Of a stretch of DNA of 7,017 nucleotides, positions 1-5,048 are shown piece after piece (positions within the stretch are counted from its first letter, which is position 1; every line of letters begins with the position of its first letter). Both the position numbers and the translations under genes were made by a program. The notes below the pieces were generated by a model that saw only the letters and a program-made list of their open reading frames with translations, had not been told where the DNA came from and ran no database searches. Origin of the DNA: Gallionellales bacterium CG03_land_8_20_14_0_80_55_15 (lineage in GTDB: Bacteria > Pseudomonadota > Gammaproteobacteria > Burkholderiales > Gallionellaceae); the NCBI GenBank assembly GCA_002780675.1, contig PEUR01000126.1:20669-27685 (forward strand), written 5' to 3'.

Positions 1-288
1 ACGCAGTCCATCACGCTGTTCCGGGTTTTTCAGGAAACCCTGAACAACATCATGAAACATGCCGCAGCCAGCCAGGTGCAGGTGCAGATTTGCGAAAACG
101 CAACCAGCCTGGAGCTCATCGTTACCGATAACGGCAAGGGATTTGACAATCCGGCGCGCAATAAACCGCGTTCATTCGGGTTGCGCGGCATACAGGAACG
201 CATCGGCCAACTCGGCGGCAAGGCTACCATCACCAGCAAACCGGGAGCCGGCACACAAATCGCAGTACGATTGCCGTTGCAGGAATAA
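1..288 (+). CDS. Sensor histidine kinase, NarX/DegS type, C-terminal fragment (5'-truncated by window edge)
   Basis: Only the last 95 residues are present, read in frame from base 1 to a TAA at 286-288. They form most of a HATPase_c (GHKL) ATP-binding domain. The N-box is FRVFQETLNNIMKHA at residues 7-21, with the Mg-coordinating E12 and N16. The G1 box is DNGKGF at 43-48, the G2 region is FGLRGIQERI at 59-68, and the last motif is GAGTQI at 82-87. The pattern of an N-box with a following KHA, GLRGI and a short C-terminal tail is typical of kinases with a HisKA_3 dimerisation domain (NarX, DegS, UhpB families), which pair with NarL-type regulators. Such a regulator gene follows after 38 nt, so the two are very likely an operon and a cognate pair. 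The sensor and phospho-acceptor histidine regions lie outside the window, so the signal cannot be guessed. The ATG at 52 is internal to the N-box and is not a real start. Confidence 0.93.
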   Translation, partial: TQSITLFRVFQETLNNIMKHAAASQVQVQICENATSLELIVTDNGKGFDNPARNKPRSFGLRGIQERIGQLGGKATITSKPGAGTQIAVRLPLQE

Positions 289-326
289 ACACTCGCCTTG
301 AACGTAACCAATTTTTTGAAAAATCC

Positions 327-968
327 ATGATAAAGATTCTTGTCGTTGACGACCACGCCTTGATCCGCAAAGGATTAAAGCAACTATTGGAAGACAGCCC
401 CAACCTACAAGTCACCGGTGAAGCGGCGAGCGGCAACGAGGCCATCACCAGGGTACGCGCCGAACACTTCGATTTGCTGTTGCTGGACATCAACCTGCCG
501 GACAAACACGGCATCGAAGTGCTCAAACAGCTCAAGTCCGAACAACCCGAACTCAAAATCATTGTGCTGAGCATGTACCCGGAAGAACAATATGGGGTGC
601 GTGCGCTAAAGGCGGGGGCGATGGGCTACCTCAACAAACAAAGCGCCTCGGACACGCTCATCACCGCCATCAGTCAGGTGGTCAGCGGTAAAAAATACAT
701 CAGCGAAACGCTGGCGGAACAACTTCTCAACAACTTGATCGGTGAATCACAGGAATTGATGCACCAAAGCCTGTCCAACCGCGAATATCAAACCCTCTGC
801 CTGATGGCATCGGGCAAATCACTGAGCGAAATCTCCACAATCATGACGCTCAGCCCCAAAACAGTCAGCGTCTACCGCAACCGCATGTTGGCAAAAATGG
901 GCTTTGCCAATAATGCCGAAGCCATGCACTACGCCATTTCACATCATCTGATCGAATCAGAAGACTAA
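327..968 (+). CDS. Two-component response regulator, NarL/UvrY (LuxR-HTH) family
   Basis: This 213-residue protein has the usual length and two-domain layout of NarL/FixJ regulators. The receiver domain spans about residues 1-120: acidic pocket D8/D9 (VVDDH), phospho-acceptor D54 in LLLDINLPD, switch residue S82 in VLSMYP and conserved K104 in YLNK. The LuxR-type helix-turn-helix covers about 147-207, with LSNREYQTL at 149-157 and the recognition-helix stretch LSPKTVSVYRNRML at 175-188. The KTVxxYRxRM wording is closer to UvrY/GacA than to NarL, where KTVKxH is usual. The start is the only plausible ATG in its frame, and MIKILVVDDH is a canonical N-terminus. There is no clear Shine-Dalgarno upstream; an AT-rich palindrome (311-324) sits there instead. 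Phosphorylation by the kinase encoded just upstream and DNA binding as a dimer are expected from family knowledge. Target genes are unknown; membership of a GacA-like regulatory cascade is possible but not shown. Confidence 0.95.
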   Translation: MIKILVVDDHALIRKGLKQLLEDSPNLQVTGEAASGNEAITRVRAEHFDLLLLDINLPDKHGIEVLKQLKSEQPELKIIVLSMYPEEQYGVRALKAGAMGYLNKQSASDTLITAISQVVSGKKYISETLAEQLLNNLIGESQELMHQSLSNREYQTLCLMASGKSLSEISTIMTLSPKTVSVYRNRMLAKMGFANNAEAMHYAISHHLIESED

Positions 969-1045
969 ATTTCAGCCCACGCACGACATCTAAAACCTTG
1001 CTTTCCGCATTGAAATGAGGTCGTTTTCAGACGCTATTCGTCACA

Positions 1046-1057
1046 TCACGCGCGTGA
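1046..1057. repeat. Perfect 12-bp palindrome TCACGCGCGTGA in the gap before the cyclase gene
   Basis: The 138-nt gap between the response regulator and the diguanylate cyclase holds this perfect dyad, about 50 nt upstream of the cyclase start. Its size and position would suit an operator for a dimeric regulator, possibly the LuxR-type regulator encoded upstream, but alternating CG/GC palindromes also arise by chance. It lacks a T-run and is too short to be a good terminator. I see no convincing sigma-70 promoter in the gap: a TTGAAA at 1011-1016 has only a poorly placed TATTCG partner at about 19 nt. Confidence 0.3.
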
Positions 1058-1106
1058 CCATAAGCGATAATCACTCCCATCCAATCAACTTATCTGTGCT
1101 TGAGAT

Positions 1107-2900
1107 ATGAACCTATCTACTCCCTCCGAAGTTGCGCGCGAAACATTTAAAACCTTGGCACAACGTAAACTGGTACCGACACCGGACAATTACGCCAAAA
1201 TTTTCGCTGAAATCAGCGGCACACCTTCCATGACCAATAATGGCGCGGAGCAAGTGTTGCAGGATATTGCCGAGTATTTGCAGAAAACCGAAGAAACCGC
1301 AGCTTCGGGCAATGCGCTCAAGACGATCATTAACCAAGCTGACTGGGCGCAATGTGGCACGGAACTTGAGAATATCCTGTCCGGCATACCTGACGACAGC
1401 AAAGCAGCGCAGCCCTGGGCCGGATTGATACGCAGCTTGTTGCGCCAACTGGACATGCCCCACAAAGGGCTGACCGTGACACGCAAAAAAGAAGGGCTGG
1501 AAACGGTTCTGACCCGATTTGGCAACAAGCCTGAAGTCCTGTTTGAGAAAATGGGCAATCTGGTTCGTTCGTGGTCCGAGTCGCCCGTGACGGACAGCCT
1601 GGTTGAAATAGCTCCCGCATTGCTGCCAGGTACGCCTGCCTCACCGCCATCCGCCTTGACGGACATCCCCGTCAAGGCGACACCTGCCCATACAATAGAG
1701 AGTGCGACCGCAATGCTTGGCAACCTTTCCGAGTTGCTGGCGCAAACGCTGGAAAGCACCCTCAGCACCCAACCCGAACTGTCCGACGAAGTTCTCAAGC
1801 TCGCCACACAAGTGCGCAGCCTCGAAAATCATGACCAGGTTACCGTGCTGGCCAAGCAACTGCGCCAATTCTGGCTCAAGGCGGAATTGCGAGGTGGTGA
1901 CAAGATCAAAATACAGGAAGGTCTGGTGCGCCTGCTGCGCCTGCTGGTCGAAAACGTCGGCGAGATGGTTGAAAGCGAGGAATGGCTGCACGGGCAAATT
2001 GTCACTTTGCACAACATCATTGACAACCCGATAGACAGACACGTCATTGCCGATGCCGAACGCAGCCTGCGCGAAGCCATCATCAAACAGGGCTTGCTCA
2101 ACAAAAGCCTGACCGATGCCAAGACCACGCTGAAAAGCCTGATGACCACCTTTATTGATCGCCTGGGCAACATCACCGAAAGCACCAGCGACTATCACCA
2201 CAAGATCGAAGGCTACAGCCAGCAGATTGCACAATCGAACAACCTCAGCGAACTGGGCAGCCTGCTCGATGCCATCATGCACGACACCCGTAGCGTACAG
2301 GCCGACACCTTGCGTTCCCACGATGAATTGGTCGAATCCCGCAAACAGGTCAATGCAGCCGAATTAAAAATCCAGAAACTGGAAAAGGAACTGTCCGAAG
2401 TCAGCGAACTGGTTCATCAGGATCAACTCACGGGTGCCTTGAACCGGCGCGGTCTGGATAGCGCTTTTGAGCGCGAAGCCACCCGTACAGCACGCAGCCA
2501 GTCGCCTCTTTGTATCGCCCTGTTGGATATTGACGACTTCAAACGACTCAACGACACCATGGGGCATCAGGTGGGCGATCAGGCGCTGGTTCATCTGTGC
2601 ACCGTCATCAAGCAGGCACTGCGTCCCTCCGACTCCGTTGCCCGCTACGGCGGTGAAGAATTCATCATCATTCTGCCCGATGTCGGTCTGGCAGAAGCGG
2701 CATCCACTGTGGAACGCCTGCAAAGAGAACTCACCAAACAATTCTTCATGCATGAAAACGACCGCGTACTGGTGACGTTCAGCGCGGGTGTTGCCTTGCG
2801 TGCCGCAGAAGAACCGCAAGATGAAGTGGTCGGTCGTGCCGACAAGGCGATGTACCAAGCCAAGCGTACTGGCAAAAACCGCGTGGTCATGGCGGAATAA
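1107..2900 (+). CDS. Soluble diguanylate cyclase with long helical N-terminal region and GGEEF domain
   Basis: This 597-residue protein is predicted to make cyclic di-GMP from two GTP. The GGDEF domain occupies about residues 439-597: it opens with DQLTGALNRRG, carries the metal-binding DIDDFKRLND at 474-483, and has the active-site loop RYGGEEF with GGEEF at 515-519. An RxxD inhibitory site (RPSD, 506-509) lies exactly five residues before GGEEF, so product feedback inhibition is expected. The domain looks complete and catalytically intact through ADKAMYQAKRTGKNRV near the end. No signal peptide or membrane span is visible, so it should be cytosolic. The N-terminal ~430 residues are not a PAS, GAF or REC domain that I recognise. 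They start with a conserved-looking block (PSEVARETFKTLAQRKL, then PTPDNYAKIFAEISG at 24-38), contain a Pro/Thr/Ala-rich linker at about 170-198, and end in a likely coiled coil at about 400-437 feeding into the GGDEF domain. The ribosome binding site is weak (only TGAG just before the ATG). It lies upstream of the filament genes but is separated from them by a hairpin and a new promoter. A motility or attachment role is inference. Confidence 0.93.
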   Translation: MNLSTPSEVARETFKTLAQRKLVPTPDNYAKIFAEISGTPSMTNNGAEQVLQDIAEYLQKTEETAASGNALKTIINQADWAQCGTELENILSGIPDDSKAAQPWAGLIRSLLRQLDMPHKGLTVTRKKEGLETVLTRFGNKPEVLFEKMGNLVRSWSESPVTDSLVEIAPALLPGTPASPPSALTDIPVKATPAHTIESATAMLGNLSELLAQTLESTLSTQPELSDEVLKLATQVRSLENHDQVTVLAKQLRQFWLKAELRGGDKIKIQEGLVRLLRLLVENVGEMVESEEWLHGQIVTLHNIIDNPIDRHVIADAERSLREAIIKQGLLNKSLTDAKTTLKSLMTTFIDRLGNITESTSDYHHKIEGYSQQIAQSNNLSELGSLLDAIMHDTRSVQADTLRSHDELVESRKQVNAAELKIQKLEKELSEVSELVHQDQLTGALNRRGLDSAFEREATRTARSQSPLCIALLDIDDFKRLNDTMGHQVGDQALVHLCTVIKQALRPSDSVARYGGEEFIIILPDVGLAEAASTVERLQRELTKQFFMHENDRVLVTFSAGVALRAAEEPQDEVVGRADKAMYQAKRTGKNRVVMAE

Positions 2901-2902
2901 TA

Positions 2903-2936
2903 TGCTTGAGGGCTTATTCCTGTCCGCCCTCAAGCA
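2903..2936 (+). terminator. Strong hairpin just downstream of the diguanylate cyclase gene
   Basis: An 11-bp perfect stem (TGCTTGAGGGC at 2903-2913 pairing with GCCCTCAAGCA at 2926-2936) encloses a 12-nt loop and begins 2 nt after the cyclase stop codon. It is well placed to end or protect the cyclase mRNA before the separately promoted fliC. There is no U-tract on its 3' side, so it is not a standard intrinsic terminator; mRNA stabilisation, or termination with Rho help, are alternatives. Confidence 0.6.
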
Positions 2937-2979
2937 GCTATGCCCTATACCCATCCCGATGCTTATTGAAAAATAATCC

Positions 2980-3006
2980 TAAAGTTTTTACCTCCTGCTC
3001 CGATAA
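2980..3006 (+). promoter_or_regulatory. Sigma-28 (FliA) promoter for fliC
   Basis: The -35 element TAAAGTTT (2980-2987) is a perfect match to the enterobacterial FliA consensus. It is followed by an 11-nt spacer and the -10 element TCCGATAA (2999-3006), one base different from GCCGATAA. The spacing is the consensus 11 nt. Transcription should start around 3013, giving a flagellin leader of roughly 90 nt. FliA promoters are active only after hook completion, when the anti-sigma factor FlgM is exported, so this marks fliC (and probably flaG-fliD by read-through) as late flagellar genes. Confidence 0.93.
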
Positions 3007-3050
3007 CTAAACTAACGGCGGTTGATAAGCCTGCAACAAAAGGCAAACCA

Positions 3051-3076
3051 AAGTAACCGGTCACTGGGCCGGACTT
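3051..3076 (+). promoter_or_regulatory. Small hairpin in the fliC mRNA leader
   Basis: AAGT + CCGG (3051-3054, 3057-3060) can pair with CCGG + ACTT (3069-3076), giving 8 bp with a 2-nt bulge and an 8-nt loop. It ends about 14 nt before the GGAG of the ribosome binding site. A weaker 4-bp stem (3029-3032 with 3041-3044) lies upstream. These may stabilise the abundant flagellin mRNA or tune translation. No regulator is identified from sequence alone. Confidence 0.4.
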
Positions 3077-3087
3077 AATTTCAAGTT

Positions 3088-3095
3088 AAAGGAGA
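3088..3095 (+). promoter_or_regulatory. Strong ribosome binding site of fliC (AAAGGAGA)
   Basis: GGAG at 3091-3094 is 7 nt before the ATG and is flanked by unstructured A-rich sequence, fitting a very highly translated gene. The genes in the left half of the window have weak or no Shine-Dalgarno sequences, so the contrast is clear. It also fixes the fliC start at 3102. Confidence 0.85.
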
Positions 3096-3101
3096 AATAA
3101 A

Positions 3102-4562
3102 ATGCCCTCATTTATCAATACCAACATTGCTTCCCTGAATGCACAACGCAACCTGAATTCATCACAAAGTGCACAACAAACTTCCTTGCAACGTTTGTCC
3201 TCTGGCCTGCGTATCAACAGCGCCAAGGACGATGCAGCGGGCCTGGCCATCTCTAACCGGATGTCTTCGCAAATTTCCGGCGCGAACCAAGCCGCACGCA
3301 ATGCCAATGACGGTATCTCGCTGGCTCAAACCGCTGAAGGCGATTTGACCCAGATCAGCAACAACCTGCAACGTATGCGTGACTTGGCTGTTCAATCGTC
3401 CAACGCCACTAATACCGCGTCTGATCGCGCCGCACTGAATAACGAAGTTCAGGCGCTGGCTCAAGAAATTGACCGTGTCGCACAAAACTCCTCGTTCAAT
3501 GGCGTGAAACTGCTGGACGGCTCCTTTACCGCACAGAATTTCCAGATCGGTGCTAACGCAACAGCAAATGACAGCATCCAGATCAATGCCATCAGCAGTG
3601 CGCGTATCTCGCAAATCGGCGGCGTAGGTCAAACGACTTCAGCCACAGTAACTGGCGCTGCCACCACAGCCGCACTCACAGCAGGTGCAGTAACCCTGAA
3701 CGGCACTCAGGTAGGCGCTTCCAATGTAGGCGCATTGCCCGGTCAAAGTGCTGCCAGCGCCTACTCGGTCGCTAACGCTATCAATGCGGTTTCGGGTAGT
3801 TCCGGTGTCACCGCCACCGCCAATGCAACCGGCGCAACCGGCGCAGCAGCAACGGCCTTCGCCGCAGTAACCGCAGGCGCAAACAGCGGCTTCTCGATTA
3901 ACGGTGTCGCAGTGGGTAACATTGCAGCAGGTGGAGATGCCATCGGTCAGGGCGCAAACGTGGCAGCGGCAATCAATCTGGTTGCGGCGCAATCCGGCGT
4001 AACGGCCACCGCCAACGCAACGACTGGCGCATTGAGCCTGTCCGCAGCGGACGGACGTGACATCACCATCGCCGCGAATGGTACATATGCCACACTCGCC
4101 GCCGATACCGGCCTGACCGCAGCCACCACGCACGGCACGGTGACGCTCAACAGCACCAGCGCATCGGGCATCGTATTGAGCGGCGGCGCAGTAGCCAGTG
4201 GCGGATTTACCGCAGCAACCACCACAGCAACGACCGTATCCAACGTCTCCAGCATCGCTTCGATGAACGTGCTGACCGCATCCAGCGCATCGGCCGCATT
4301 GAATGCAATTGACGGCGCACTGTCTTCGGTGAATACCTCACGCGCTTCACTGGGCGCTTATCAAAACCGCTTTGCTTCGGTGGTAACCAGCTTGCAAACC
4401 ACTTCCGAAAACCTGACTGCTTCACGCAGCCGGATTCAGGATACTGACTTCGCCGCAGAAACTGCGTCTCTGACACGCGCACAAATTCTGCAACAAGCCG
4501 GTACTGCGATGTTGGCACAGGCAAATCAGATCCCTAACCAAGTCATGACACTGTTGCGTTAA
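3102..4562 (+). CDS. fliC: Flagellin, the filament subunit
   Basis: This 486-residue protein is the main subunit of the flagellar filament, exported unfolded through the flagellar type III apparatus. The N-terminal D0/D1 region (about 1-170) starts MPSFINTNIASLNAQRNL and contains LSSGLRINSAKDDAAGLAI at 32-50. LQRMRDLAVQ at 89-98 matches the TLR5-recognised segment of Salmonella flagellin. The C-terminal D1/D0 region (about 380-486) includes ASLGAYQNRF at 415-424 and ends in IPNQVMTLLR, the usual flagellin tail. The middle (about 175-380) is a hypervariable, surface-exposed Ala/Gly/Thr/Ser/Val-rich region with two flagellin_IN-like modules (INGxxVG... followed by SGVTATANAT). The protein has no Cys or Trp and only two lysines (K42, K136), both in the conserved N-terminus. 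Start choice is secure: strong ribosome binding site, sigma-28 promoter and canonical N-terminus. Expression should be FliA-dependent and late. The next gene, flaG, begins 78 nt downstream. Abundant Ser/Thr in the exposed region would permit O-glycosylation, but no glycosyltransferase is in view. Confidence 0.98.
   Translation: MPSFINTNIASLNAQRNLNSSQSAQQTSLQRLSSGLRINSAKDDAAGLAISNRMSSQISGANQAARNANDGISLAQTAEGDLTQISNNLQRMRDLAVQSSNATNTASDRAALNNEVQALAQEIDRVAQNSSFNGVKLLDGSFTAQNFQIGANATANDSIQINAISSARISQIGGVGQTTSATVTGAATTAALTAGAVTLNGTQVGASNVGALPGQSAASAYSVANAINAVSGSSGVTATANATGATGAAATAFAAVTAGANSGFSINGVAVGNIAAGGDAIGQGANVAAAINLVAAQSGVTATANATTGALSLSAADGRDITIAANGTYATLAADTGLTAATTHGTVTLNSTSASGIVLSGGAVASGGFTAATTTATTVSNVSSIASMNVLTASSASAALNAIDGALSSVNTSRASLGAYQNRFASVVTSLQTTSENLTASRSRIQDTDFAAETASLTRAQILQQAGTAMLAQANQIPNQVMTLLR
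3693..4022 (+). repeat. Internal repeat in the flagellin variable region (two flagellin_IN-like units)
   Basis: Unit 1 covers flagellin residues about 198-243 and unit 2 about 265-307. Both run from an [LI]NGxxVG start through an A[NI]N helix to the shared end SGVTATANAT (residues 234-243 and 298-307, exactly 64 residues apart). At DNA level, 29-base copies at 3801-3829 and 3993-4021 differ at only four positions by my reading. This suggests an old duplication or a recombination-prone tract within the exposed domain. Confidence 0.7.
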
Positions 4563-4579
4563 GTAACAGCACCCAACGG

Positions 4580-4618
4580 AATCCCGGTCGGACTAGCCAT
4601 TAAAGTCCATCCGGGATT
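4580..4618 (+). promoter_or_regulatory. Two-tier hairpin between fliC and flaG
   Basis: AATCCCGG (4580-4587) pairs perfectly with CCGGGATT (4611-4618). Inside, after a 2x2 mismatch, GGACT (4590-4594) pairs with AGTCC (4604-4608) around a 9-nt loop. No U-tract follows, so read-through into flaG is expected. A partial terminator or an RNase barrier that keeps fliC mRNA in excess over flaG-fliD is the likely role, by inference from position. It ends 11 nt before the GGAG of flaG. Confidence 0.6.
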
Positions 4619-4627
4619 GCAAAATTG

Positions 4628-4633
4628 AAGGAG
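4628..4633 (+). promoter_or_regulatory. Ribosome binding site of flaG (AAGGAG)
   Basis: GGAG at 4630-4633 lies 7 nt before the ATG, the same spacing as in fliC. The stretch from AAGGAGAAA to ATG differs from the fliC version at only one base. It supports the ATG at 4641 as the true start. Confidence 0.8.
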
Positions 4634-4640
4634 AAACAAA

Positions 4641-5039
4641 ATGTTTATCCAAAGTTCAAGCACTACGATTCAACCGTCACGAATCGCGAACGACAGCCAC
4701 AACTGGTCCGTCCCGGACGGTGTGTCGGCACTCGGCACAACTGCGGGCACAACGATTGACGCGTCACCCGTCAAACGGGTCGAATCTGCCCAACCAGCTA
4801 TCCAACAGCCCACTGACGCTCAAATAAAAGAAGCGTTAAACAGCATCAACAAGACATTAAAGCAAGCCAGCATCAACCTTCAATTCAATGTAGATACGGA
4901 TACGAAAAGATCAGTGGTCAAACTGGTTGATGGCGAAACAGGTGATGTGATCCGTCAATTTCCCAGCGAAGATGCCCTTGCCATATCACGCTCCATAGAC
5001 CGCATACAGCAAGGTCTGTTGCTGAAACAACGGGCATAG
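4641..5039 (+). CDS. flaG: FlaG family flagellar protein
   Basis: This 132-residue protein has the FlaG family signature in its C-terminal half: SINLQFNVDTDT at 77-88, then VVKLVDGETGDVIRQFPSED at about 92-111, where the D-x-x-TG-[DE]-VIRQ-[IF]P core is diagnostic. The first ~55 residues are Ser/Thr/Pro-rich and probably disordered, as is usual for the family. A helix (about 58-75) leads into the conserved beta region and a final helix (about 108-130) closes the protein. It has no signal peptide or membrane span. FlaG is genetically linked to filament length in Vibrio, Pseudomonas and Campylobacter relatives, but its biochemical role is unsettled. It sits between fliC and fliD, its standard position, and its TAG stop is only 9 nt before the fliD ATG, so the two are probably translationally coupled. 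No sigma-28 promoter is visible directly upstream. Confidence 0.93.
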   Translation: MFIQSSSTTIQPSRIANDSHNWSVPDGVSALGTTAGTTIDASPVKRVESAQPAIQQPTDAQIKEALNSINKTLKQASINLQFNVDTDTKRSVVKLVDGETGDVIRQFPSEDALAISRSIDRIQQGLLLKQRA

Positions 5040-5048
5040 AGAACCGTC

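Noticed and set aside
52..288. A small separate protein starting at the ATG at 52
   Set aside because: The frame is open upstream to base 1 and encodes the front of the N-box (FRVFQETLNN), so this ATG is internal to a kinase gene cut by the window edge.
311..324. ATTTTT/AAAAAT palindrome just before the response regulator as a terminator
   Set aside because: The stem is pure A/T with almost no loop, and it lies directly at a start codon inside a likely operon. It may merely keep the start region unstructured.
1062..1072. AGCGATAA-like sigma-28 -10 element before the cyclase gene
   Set aside because: No TAAAG-like -35 lies at the required distance upstream, so a FliA promoter for the cyclase is not supported.
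1190..2321. Long - strand open frames (1190-1807 and 1641-2321) inside the cyclase gene
   Set aside because: They overlap a well-supported + strand gene, have no recognisable domains or ribosome binding sites, and are ordinary antisense shadows.
3639..4133. Cys-rich 164-codon open frame on the - strand inside fliC
   Set aside because: It is the complement of the Ala/Thr/Gly codon-rich flagellin variable region, which lacks antisense stops. It has no ribosome binding site and no family resemblance.
4601..4627. TAAAGTCC at 4601-4608 as a second sigma-28 promoter for flaG
   Set aside because: The -35-like match is partial, and 11 nt downstream there is CAAAATTG instead of a GCCGATAA-like -10. 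The bases are better explained as part of the hairpin.
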